From Chloroflexota bacterium (GTDB taxonomy: Bacteria > Chloroflexota > DTOL01 > JACQYG01), in contig JACQYG010000066.1 of NCBI GenBank assembly GCA_016208345.1, positions 1-7,291 of the forward strand: a stretch of 7,291 bases of DNA, written 5' to 3'. This document shows positions 1-4,889 of the stretch, piece by piece. Positions within the stretch are counted from its first letter, which is position 1, and every line of letters starts with the position of its first letter. The notes under the pieces are model-generated. The model was given only the letters and a program-made list of their open reading frames with translations. It had not been told where the DNA came from and did not search any database. The position numbers and the translations under genes are program-made.

Positions 1-1
1 C

Positions 2-140
2 GAAGAGATACTCGACGGTGACAAGATCAACATCGACAAACTCTCGCCGGTCTCGTACTGTCCGAATGTGCATGAGTACAGGGCGGATGGAGGAGAAGAT
101 CGGGACGTACGGGTTCAGTAAGAGGGGCAAGGGTAAGTAA
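2..140 (+). pseudogene. C-terminal fragment of a possible flavin-reductase-like protein, frameshifted
   Basis: The window opens inside a gene. From base 2 the frame reads EEILDGDKINIDKLSPVSYC and continues to HEYRA at about base 85. Staying in that frame gives unlikely sequence and a stop at 119-121. Skipping one base (the second G of the GG at 85-86) restores a plausible C-terminus, MEEKIGTYGFSKRGKGK, with TAA at 138-140. The joined 45-residue tail (proline/tyrosine-rich strand, then HEY, then GEKIG-like and GFSK) resembles the ends of FMN-binding flavin reductase/flavoredoxin-like proteins, but this is recalled similarity on a short piece. Seen: the frame change and the sensible sequence on either side. 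Inferred: either a real inactivating +1 frameshift or a sequencing/assembly error. The body of the gene lies outside the window, so the product is uncertain. Confidence 0.42.
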
Positions 141-398
141 TAAGATCGTAGGGAGCCATTGGATACTCATCCGCCTTGGATGACATCTCGCTGCTGAAAG
201 CCAAACACCCGGCTTGCGAGTGTCAACCGGGCATGGCAGCTGGGGTGGAGGCGGCGGAGCGGAGCCCGCGGGCGAATGCACGGCCCTGAGCAAGGCTTTT
301 GGGTAATACACTGCCGCTGTGCACATTAGGCCTGAAGAAGAGATAAGCACTGTCATATATATTGTCAAGTATTGGACAGACAAGGCGAGGTGGGAAAA
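141..398. other. Spacer without a recognisable gene
   Basis: No coding sequence on either strand is convincing here. Small structures are present: a 6-bp hairpin at 167-183 (TCATCC/GGATGA, 5-nt loop) with no following T-tract, so at best a weak end signal for the upstream gene, and a GC-rich palindrome GCCCGCGGGC at 264-273. Just before the next gene, the stretch at 351-367 is AT-rich and contains two TGTCA direct repeats (351-355, 363-367) flanking a TATATAT run. That could hold a promoter -10 region or an operator for the cassette that follows, but no good -35 element is seen. Confidence 0.5.
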
Positions 399-608
399 AT
401 GATAATGAATCGTCAGGAAGTTCGAAAGTTTGAGCAAGAGTTGCTAAGGAAAGAGAAGATAGATGTTATGCGGAACTATCGAATCGTTGAAGCATTGTAT
501 AAAGAAGCACTTGCTTTGGGTGCAATTCCGATGAGAGACCATCTGGACGGAATAGAGTGTGACATAAGAATTGCAAGAGTGGTGAATAGTGTTCCAAAAT
601 CTACTTAA
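399..608 (+). CDS. Small hypothetical protein paired with a nucleotidyltransferase (candidate antitoxin/partner)
   Basis: This encodes 69 residues, charged and probably helical, with no signal peptide, membrane segment or metal-binding motif. The N-terminal half is rich in Lys/Arg/Glu (EVRKFEQELLRKEK). It is followed by a segment reading RNYRIVEALYKEALALGAIP and ending with GIECDIRIARVVNSV. I chose ATG 399 because a GAGGTGG ribosome-binding site lies at 387-393, 5 nt upstream; an ATG at 405 is also possible and an upstream TTG at 372 is less likely. Its 3' end overlaps the next gene by 20 bp, which implies translational coupling and a shared function. I do not recognise a named family, though small proteins of this type preceding nucleotidyltransferase genes are familiar to me. 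The AT-rich codon use (AGA, ATA, TTG) differs from the GC-rich operon downstream. A role as antitoxin or partner is inference from position only. Confidence 0.6.
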   Translation: MIMNRQEVRKFEQELLRKEKIDVMRNYRIVEALYKEALALGAIPMRDHLDGIECDIRIARVVNSVPKST

Positions 609-1143
609 GAAGATAGCTCGAAATCTGACCAGTTCTCGTATCCCCTATATGATCATAGGTGGTCAGGCTTTGCTTCTTTACGGAGAGCCAAGACTGACCA
701 AGGATATAGACGTAACCCTCGGTGTTGGAGTTGACCACCTTGAAAAAGTGAAGGGTGCTGTTGCACGGCTCGGCCTGAAAATTCTGGTAGATAGTGCAGA
801 GAACTTTGTAAAGAAGACAATGGTATTGCCTGCGATTGACGAGAAGAGCGGAATCAGAGTGGATTTTATTCTCTCGTTCTCTCCCTATGAAAGACAGGCG
901 ATTGAGAGGACGAACAATGTAACATTCGGTAATACCATTGTGAAATTTGCTTCCCTTGAAGATGTGGTTATTCATAAGATCATTGCTGGAAGAGGCAGGG
1001 ACATTGAAGACATAAAGTCAATTCTCTTGAAGAATCCCCATTACGATGCTCAGTATGTTACCAGATGGTTAAGAGAATTTGATCAGTCACTGAGCGAGGA
1101 TTTCTCAGAGGCATTTAGAAGAATAGTTGAGGAAATACTATGA
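589..1143 (+). CDS. Nucleotidyltransferase-fold protein, AbiEii/MNT-like (candidate toxin or antitoxin component)
   Basis: This is a 184-residue soluble protein with the hallmarks of the DNA polymerase beta-like nucleotidyltransferase superfamily: the GG motif at residues 24-25 (MIIGGQALLLYG), then RLTKDIDVT with metal-binding carboxylates D39 and D41, and a third carboxylate D92 in IRVDFIL. A later HKIIAGRGRDIEDI segment (K130, R135, D138, D141) matches the Lys and Asp motifs typical of AbiEii-like and MNT-like enzymes. All catalytic residues seen are intact. The GTG at 589 is the first start after an in-frame stop at 583-585 and overlaps the upstream gene by 20 bp; its ribosome-binding site is weak, which fits coupling. 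Family members transfer nucleotides or phosphates onto tRNA or proteins as toxins, or modify a partner toxin as antitoxins. Which role applies here cannot be read from the sequence. The AT-rich codon use suggests transfer. Confidence 0.8.
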   Translation: MFQNLLKKIARNLTSSRIPYMIIGGQALLLYGEPRLTKDIDVTLGVGVDHLEKVKGAVARLGLKILVDSAENFVKKTMVLPAIDEKSGIRVDFILSFSPYERQAIERTNNVTFGNTIVKFASLEDVVIHKIIAGRGRDIEDIKSILLKNPHYDAQYVTRWLREFDQSLSEDFSEAFRRIVEEIL

Positions 1144-1181
1144 AGTCTTTCAGCGAATCCGATTTCCTGGTAAGTGAGTAG
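1140..1181 (+). other. 13-codon ORF overlapping the nucleotidyltransferase stop (possible gene remnant)
   Basis: The nucleotidyltransferase stop TGA (1141-1143) is overlapped by an ATG at 1140, the ATGA arrangement typical of coupled genes. The frame reads MKSFSESDFLVSE and stops at TAG 1179-1181. It is too short to call a protein. It may be the stump of a third cassette gene truncated by recombination, or chance. Confidence 0.2.
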
Positions 1182-1228
1182 CTCAGGCCTCTTTGTATAT
1201 CTTGAAATACCCGCGGCACATCAGGGTC

Positions 1229-1257
1229 TTTACAAAGGCCAAGGCCTATGCTATAAT
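1229..1257 (+). promoter_or_regulatory. Sigma70-type promoter for the SAM-cycle operon
   Basis: A -35 hexamer TTTACA (1229-1234, one mismatch to TTGACA) is separated by exactly 17 bp from a perfect -10 TATAAT (1252-1257). Transcription would start near 1264, about 20 nt before P1 of the riboswitch, which is where an S-box leader promoter is expected. The -35 lies inside one arm of an inverted repeat (CTTTGTA 1191-1197 / TACAAAG 1231-1237). Confidence 0.8.
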
Positions 1258-1282
1258 CCCACGCAATTGAATAGGATGCCTG

Positions 1283-1472
1283 CTCTTATCCAGACGGGCG
1301 GAGGGACTGGCCCGATGAAGCCCGGCAACCAGGCCGCCGGGGACCAGGGGCACCAGGATACAGGATAGCACAAGGGGGGTTCTCCCCAACGTCCTGGTAT
1401 TGCGATGCCCCGGCCGCGGCGCGCTATGGTGCCAATTCCAACAGGGCGCGGAAGCGCTCTGAAAGATGAGAG
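1283..1472 (+). promoter_or_regulatory. SAM-I (S-box) riboswitch aptamer
   Basis: The leader carries the conserved S-box core: GGAGGGACTGGCCCGATGAA at 1300-1319, followed by GCCCGGCAACC, and later TGGTGCCAATTCC (1427-1439) and GAAAGATGAGAG. P1 is an 8-bp helix, CTCTTATC (1283-1290) with GATGAGAG (1465-1472), including one G-U pair. P4 is CAGGGCGC/GCGCTCTG closed by a GGAA tetraloop (1442-1461). The P3 region (about 1332-1420) is expanded, making the aptamer roughly 190 nt rather than the usual 120 or so. It contains pairs such as GGGGCA 1347-1352 with TGCCCC 1406-1411 and ACCAGGA 1352-1358 with TCCTGGT 1392-1398. Known for the family: SAM binding stabilises P1 and lowers transcription of downstream genes. 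The genes that follow make and recycle SAM, which fits feedback control. Confidence 0.96.
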
Positions 1473-1501
1473 TCAAGTTACAGAGCGTGACTTCTCTCAT
1501 C
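1465..1501 (+). promoter_or_regulatory. Antiterminator of the SAM-I riboswitch
   Basis: The 3' strand of P1, GATGAGAG (1465-1472), is exactly complementary to CTCTCATC (1494-1501), which forms the 5' arm and loop of the terminator. The helix can extend with TCA 1473-1475 pairing to TGA 1488-1490 across a 3-nt bulge. Without SAM this helix should form and sequester the terminator arm; with SAM, P1 holds 1465-1472 and the terminator folds. Confidence 0.85.
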
Positions 1502-1520
1502 GGAGAGAGGTCTTTTTTTT
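1489..1520 (+). terminator. Intrinsic terminator of the riboswitch expression platform
   Basis: A 10-bp stem, GACTTCTCTC (1489-1498) with GAGAGAGGTC (1503-1512) and one G-U pair, is closed by the loop ATCG and followed directly by eight T residues (1513-1520). It lies between the SAM-I aptamer and the first structural gene, so it should attenuate the whole operon when SAM is abundant. Confidence 0.95.
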
Positions 1521-1545
1521 GCCCAAACAGGGGGACTCACGAGAA

Positions 1546-2625
1546 TTGCGCACGGTGTGGTGGGAAGACGGCGTCGTAAAGCTCATCGATCAAACCAGGC
1601 TGCCCGGGGAACTGGTTATTCTGGAATGCCGGGACTACCGGGAGGTGGCCGCGGCCATAAAGGAGATGCGGCTCCGAGGCGCACCGGCCATCGGGGTGGC
1701 GGCGGCCTACGGCATGGCTTTGGGAGCCAATCAGTGGGCCCAGGGCTCGGGCGACAGCTTGCTTGGGCAGGTCAAGCAGGTCGCTGAGCTCATGCGGGCC
1801 ACGCGGCCCACGGCGGTGAACCTCTTCTGGGCCGTGGAGCGCATGCTGAACCGGGCTCACCAAGTCGCCCGCGGGGAGAGGGACCCGGGGAAGATCCAAA
1901 AGGCCCTCCTGGCTGAGGCCGAGCGTATGGCCGAGGAGGACGTGGCAGTGAACCAGCGCCTGGGTCGCTTTGGGGCAGCGCTGATCAAGGATGGCGATTC
2001 GGTCTTAACCCACTGCAATGCCGGCGCCCTGGCTACCGTGGACTACGGCACTGCCCTGGGGGTTATCCGCACCGCCCACGAACAAGGCAAACGCGTGCAC
2101 GTCTATGTAGACGAGACCAGGCCTTATTTGCAAGGGGCGCGGCTTACCGCGTGGGAGCTGAAGCAGCTTGGCATCCCAGCCACCCTGATCACCGACAGTA
2201 TGGCCGGCCATTTCATACACCTGGGGCGGGTGAACCTGGTGATCCTGGGGGCCGACCGCATCGCCGCCAATGGCGACTTCGCCAACAAGATCGGCACCTA
2301 TTCCCTGGCCGTGCTGGCGAAGGAGAATGGCGTCCCTTTCTATTCCGCCGCACCCACGTCCAGCATTGATCTGGCCATCCCCTCGGGCGACCACATCGTC
2401 ATCGAGGAGCGAGATGCCTGGGAGGTGACCCACATCAAGGGCATTGCCATCGCACCAGAGGGCACAAAGGCAGCAAACCCGGCTTTCGATGTGACGCCTA
2501 ATCGCTACCTGACGGCAATCATCACCGAGGAAGGCGTGATCTACCCGCCGTTCGAAGAGGGCCTGCGAAAGGCCGTGGCCCAGGCTCAAGCGAGGAGGAT
2601 AACTCCATTCACTACCAGCAACTAA
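1546..2625 (+). CDS. mtnA: S-methyl-5-thioribose-1-phosphate isomerase
   Basis: MtnA converts 5-methylthioribose-1-phosphate (from methylthioadenosine) to methylthioribulose-1-phosphate in the cytosol, a step of methionine salvage. The fold is related to eIF2B-alpha. The protein has 359 residues, close to the usual 345-355. It opens with the family N-terminus ([20 protein letters not shown]), then RGAPAIG at 44-50, catalytic Cys157 in THCNAG, catalytic Asp237 in [11 protein letters not shown], and [11 protein letters not shown]. It ends with the typical [10 protein letters not shown] tail. I place the start at TTG 1546, with AGGGGG at 1529-1534 eleven nucleotides upstream. The same frame is open back to 1405, but that would run through the riboswitch and terminator. 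It is first in the operon. The partner MTA phosphorylase is not in the window. The 134-bp gap to the next gene is the longest inside the operon. Confidence 0.95.
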   Translation: MRTVWWEDGVVKLIDQTRLPGELVILECRDYREVAAAIKEMRLRGAPAIGVAAAYGMALGANQWAQGSGDSLLGQVKQVAELMRATRPTAVNLFWAVERMLNRAHQVARGERDPGKIQKALLAEAERMAEEDVAVNQRLGRFGAALIKDGDSVLTHCNAGALATVDYGTALGVIRTAHEQGKRVHVYVDETRPYLQGARLTAWELKQLGIPATLITDSMAGHFIHLGRVNLVILGADRIAANGDFANKIGTYSLAVLAKENGVPFYSAAPTSSIDLAIPSGDHIVIEERDAWEVTHIKGIAIAPEGTKAANPAFDVTPNRYLTAIITEEGVIYPPFEEGLRKAVAQAQARRITPFTTSN

Positions 2626-2642
2626 ATCTGAGTGGGGAGGGG

Positions 2643-2665
2643 GCAAAAGGGGGTCCCCCCTTTGC
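2643..2665 (+). repeat. Strong hairpin in the mtnA-mesB spacer
   Basis: GCAAAAGGGGG is followed almost immediately by CCCCCCTTTGC, giving a stem of about 9-10 pairs (GC, AAA/TTT and a G-C run) with one bulged A and a very short loop. No T-tract follows, so this is not a standard intrinsic terminator. It begins 17 nt after the mtnA stop and could pause polymerase, mark an RNA-processing point or protect the mtnA 3' end. Confidence 0.55.
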
Positions 2666-2689
2666 TACATAGCGAGCTATACACCAAGC

Positions 2690-2758
2690 ATGGACCTGGC
2701 GACCATAGCCTGGTACCGCCACTGGCACCCGGTGGAACAGGCTCCCGAGGAGGACTAA
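2690..2758 (+). other. Possible 22-codon leader ORF directly before the methionine synthase gene
   Basis: An ATG at 2690 opens a 22-codon frame (MDLATIAWYRHWHPVEQAPE then ED) whose TAA stop (2756-2758) lies one base before the GTG start at 2760. Its last codons contain the AGGAGGA ribosome-binding site of that gene. The upstream ribosome-binding site is poor. It could couple translation or be chance; no family is recognised. Confidence 0.2.
2748..2754 (+). promoter_or_regulatory. Ribosome-binding site fixing the GTG start of the methionine synthase gene
   Basis: AGGAGGA, a near-perfect match to the anti-Shine-Dalgarno sequence, ends 5 nt before GTG 2760. The strength of the site supports this start although it is not ATG. 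Confidence 0.8.
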
Positions 2759-2759
2759 A

Positions 2760-3800
2760 GTGCCGTTCCCGCTTAATCTCCTGGCCACCGGCATCGGCAG
2801 CCTGCCCTACTCCGACCCCGAAGCTGCCTGCCGCCTGGTGGTCCAGAACTTCCCGGAGATACCGTGCTGGCCCCAGCTTCCCCGGCGTTCGTTCAAAGAG
2901 AACATGTACGTGCAGTATTCGGAGGGTTTCCCCGGGGTGGTGCTGGACGAGGCCAACGAGCGCATCTGGGTGGATCGTTCCGTGGACTTGAATCCAGGCC
3001 TGGAAGGGCTCTATTCGGCTTATCTGGAAAACGACGTGTCCTTCGCCGCAGTTTCGCCCGAGTACGGCGCGGGGCTGGCCCGGCTGCCGTTGGAGGTGGC
3101 AGCCAGCCAGGTCCAGCCCAGGGCGGTGAAGGGCCAGGTCACGGGACCCATAAGCTGGGGCCTCACCGTTACCGATGAGAAACGCCGGCCGATCCTGTAT
3201 GACGAGACGCTGGCCGATGCGGCAGTGAAACTGCTTCGGTTAAAAGCCGGCTGGCTGGAGGGCGAGCTCCAGAAGATCCACCCCAGCACCGTGGTATTCG
3301 TGGACGAGCCCTACCTGAGCGCCTTCGGCTCAGCCTTTATCTCCCTGGGCCGGGAACAGGTAGTGAGCTACCTGGGAGAGGTCTTTGGCGCCATCCAGGG
3401 CCTGAAGGGGGTTCATTGCTGCGGCAACACCGACTGGTCGATCTTGATGTCCACCGTGGTCGACATAATCAATTTCGATGCTTACAGCTATGCGGGGTCT
3501 TTAGCCCTTTATCCGGAGGATGTGCAGGCCTTCCTGGCCCGGGGAGGGGCCATCGCCTGGGGCATAGTCCCGGCGGACAACGAGCAGGCGGTGTGGCGGG
3601 AGTCAGTGGAGTCGTTGATGGGAAGACTCCAGGCGGCCATGGATCTCCTGGTTAAGAAGGGCGTTCACCGGGACGACATCCTGGCGGCCTGCTGGGTTAC
3701 CTCTTCCTGTGGCCTGAGGGGCCTGTCACCGGCGGCCGCCGAGCGGGCTTTGGGTCTGGTGGCCGGGGTGGCCAAGGCGCTGAGAGGGAGATACGGATAG
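2760..3800 (+). CDS. mesB: Core (folate-independent) methionine synthase, MesB-like; MetE/UROD superfamily
   Basis: This 346-residue protein corresponds only to the C-terminal catalytic barrel of cobalamin-independent methionine synthase (full-length MetE is about 750 residues). It starts with the family hallmark GIGSLPY (11-17) and continues with PCWPQLPRRSFKENMYVQYS and a central DEP motif (182-184). Zinc/homocysteine ligands expected from MetE are visible: H219 and C221 in VHCCGN, and C317 in SSCGLRGLSP. The position of the MetE zinc glutamate appears as D240 in NFDAYSY. Known of the family: core synthases of anaerobes (MesB, characterised from Dehalococcoides) methylate homocysteine from a corrinoid protein or methylcobalamin, probably the corrinoid iron-sulfur protein of the Wood-Ljungdahl pathway. 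Placement behind a SAM riboswitch and beside SAM synthetase and SAH hydrolase strongly supports methionine synthesis over the related uroporphyrinogen decarboxylase or coenzyme M methyltransferase activities. The MesB subfamily assignment is inference. Confidence 0.85.
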   Translation: MPFPLNLLATGIGSLPYSDPEAACRLVVQNFPEIPCWPQLPRRSFKENMYVQYSEGFPGVVLDEANERIWVDRSVDLNPGLEGLYSAYLENDVSFAAVSPEYGAGLARLPLEVAASQVQPRAVKGQVTGPISWGLTVTDEKRRPILYDETLADAAVKLLRLKAGWLEGELQKIHPSTVVFVDEPYLSAFGSAFISLGREQVVSYLGEVFGAIQGLKGVHCCGNTDWSILMSTVVDIINFDAYSYAGSLALYPEDVQAFLARGGAIAWGIVPADNEQAVWRESVESLMGRLQAAMDLLVKKGVHRDDILAACWVTSSCGLRGLSPAAAERALGLVAGVAKALRGRYG

Positions 3801-3854
3801 GGATGCCGGCACCCCTTGCAGCGCTGGCCTCAACTATCCTTGGGGAGGTCGGGC

Positions 3855-4889
3855 TTGAGTATACTCGTCGTGGGTTCCGTGGCCCTGGATTCGATGCAAA
3901 CGCCTTTCGGGCGGGTCAAGGATGCCTTGGGCGGCGCCGCCACCTATTTCTCTATCGCCGCCAGCCTGTATGACCAGGTGAACCTGGTGGGCGTGGTGGG
4001 CACCGATTTCCCGCCCGAACACCTGGAATTCCTGGAGAGCAAGAAAGTAGACCTGCGTGGCCTCCAGGTTAAGGAGGGGCGGACATTCCGATGGTCGGGG
4101 CGCTACGACTACGATATGGGCGCTGCCGAGACCCTGGACACTCAGCTGAACGTCTTCGCCGACTTTCACCCGCGCCTCCCCCAGGGATATGAGCTTTCGG
4201 ACCTGGTATTCCTGGCGAACATCGATCCCGAGCTTCAAGTAGAAGTGCTACGCCAGGTGAAGAGCCCGCGGCTCACCGTCCTGGACACGATGAACTACTG
4301 GATCAGTTACAAGAAAGACACGCTTTCCAAGGCGTTGTCCCTGGTGGACATTGTCTTGATTAACGAGGCGGAGGCCAGGCAGTACAGCAACACCTTCAGC
4401 CTGATCCGGGCGGCCCGCAAGATCCTGGATCTAGGCCCCAAGGCCCTGGTCATCAAGAAAGGGGAGTACGGCGCGGTGCTCTTCTACAAGCTGGATAGCG
4501 GCGATGGCCACCCGGTGGGAGGAAAGGACGGGTCATTCGTACGCGACCACACCTACTTTTTTGCCCCTGCCTATCCGCTGGAGAAGATAAAAGACCCCAC
4601 TGGCGCCGGGGACGGCTTTGCTGGAGGCTTCATCGGCTACCTGTCACGGGTTCGGAATATCACCGCCGACGAGCTCAAGCGGGCCGTGGTTCACGGTTCC
4701 GTGATCGCGTCGTTTGTCGTGGAGGACTTCTCCATAGACCGCTTGCGGAGCCTGCACAAGGGCGAGGTATTACAGAGATACCAGGAGTTCAAGCATTTCA
4801 CCCACTTCGAGCATCTCTGCGTGCACGCCGATACCTGCGAGATGCTCCGGCTACCGGCGGAGGACGACCTGGAATGGGTGAACAGTTAG
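3855..4889 (+). CDS. PfkB-family (ribokinase-like) sugar/nucleoside kinase
   Basis: This 344-residue cytosolic kinase transfers phosphate from ATP to a sugar or nucleoside hydroxyl. The N-terminus MSILVVGSVALD contains the substrate-binding Asp (D12), followed by LGGAATYF (GG at 26-27), the first PfkB signature. The second signature, DPTGAGDGFAGG (247-258), supplies the anion hole and catalytic base D253. The start is TTG 3855, because GGAGG (3844-3848) lies 6 nt before it and it gives the family N-terminus; an upstream TTG at 3816 adds 13 unlike residues. A C-terminal extension of about 50 residues after the last kinase helix (HFTHFEHLCVHADTC) is not part of the core motif set. The substrate cannot be read from sequence. 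In this operon adenosine, released by SAH hydrolase, is the most economical guess; a methylthioribose-related sugar is an alternative. The 3' end overlaps the next gene by 16 bp. Confidence 0.88.
   Translation: MSILVVGSVALDSMQTPFGRVKDALGGAATYFSIAASLYDQVNLVGVVGTDFPPEHLEFLESKKVDLRGLQVKEGRTFRWSGRYDYDMGAAETLDTQLNVFADFHPRLPQGYELSDLVFLANIDPELQVEVLRQVKSPRLTVLDTMNYWISYKKDTLSKALSLVDIVLINEAEARQYSNTFSLIRAARKILDLGPKALVIKKGEYGAVLFYKLDSGDGHPVGGKDGSFVRDHTYFFAPAYPLEKIKDPTGAGDGFAGGFIGYLSRVRNITADELKRAVVHGSVIASFVVEDFSIDRLRSLHKGEVLQRYQEFKHFTHFEHLCVHADTCEMLRLPAEDDLEWVNS

Noticed and set aside
27..437. 136-codon open frame on the minus strand
   Set aside because: It spans the spacer and the start of the small cassette gene, has low-complexity proline-rich sequence, no ribosome-binding site and no family resemblance.
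1191..1237. Inverted repeat CTTTGTA/TACAAAG as a terminator for the nucleotidyltransferase gene
   Set aside because: The arms are only 7 bp with a 33-nt loop and no T-tract; one arm is also the operon's -35 region.
1174..1368. 64-codon open frame on the plus strand
   Set aside because: It runs across the promoter and the SAM-I aptamer; the RNA structure explains the sequence.
1405..1545. N-terminal extension of mtnA back to an ATG at 1405
   Set aside because: It would translate through the riboswitch core, the terminator and its T-tract, and gives residues absent from the MtnA family. TTG 1546 yields the family N-terminus.
2005..2646. 213-codon minus-strand frame opposite mtnA
   Set aside because: It is an antisense shadow in GC-rich coding DNA, with no plausible domain and direct conflict with a clear mtnA.
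2643..2665. Intrinsic terminator after mtnA
   Set aside because: The stem is strong but no T-run follows (GCTACAT), and functionally linked genes continue in the same direction.
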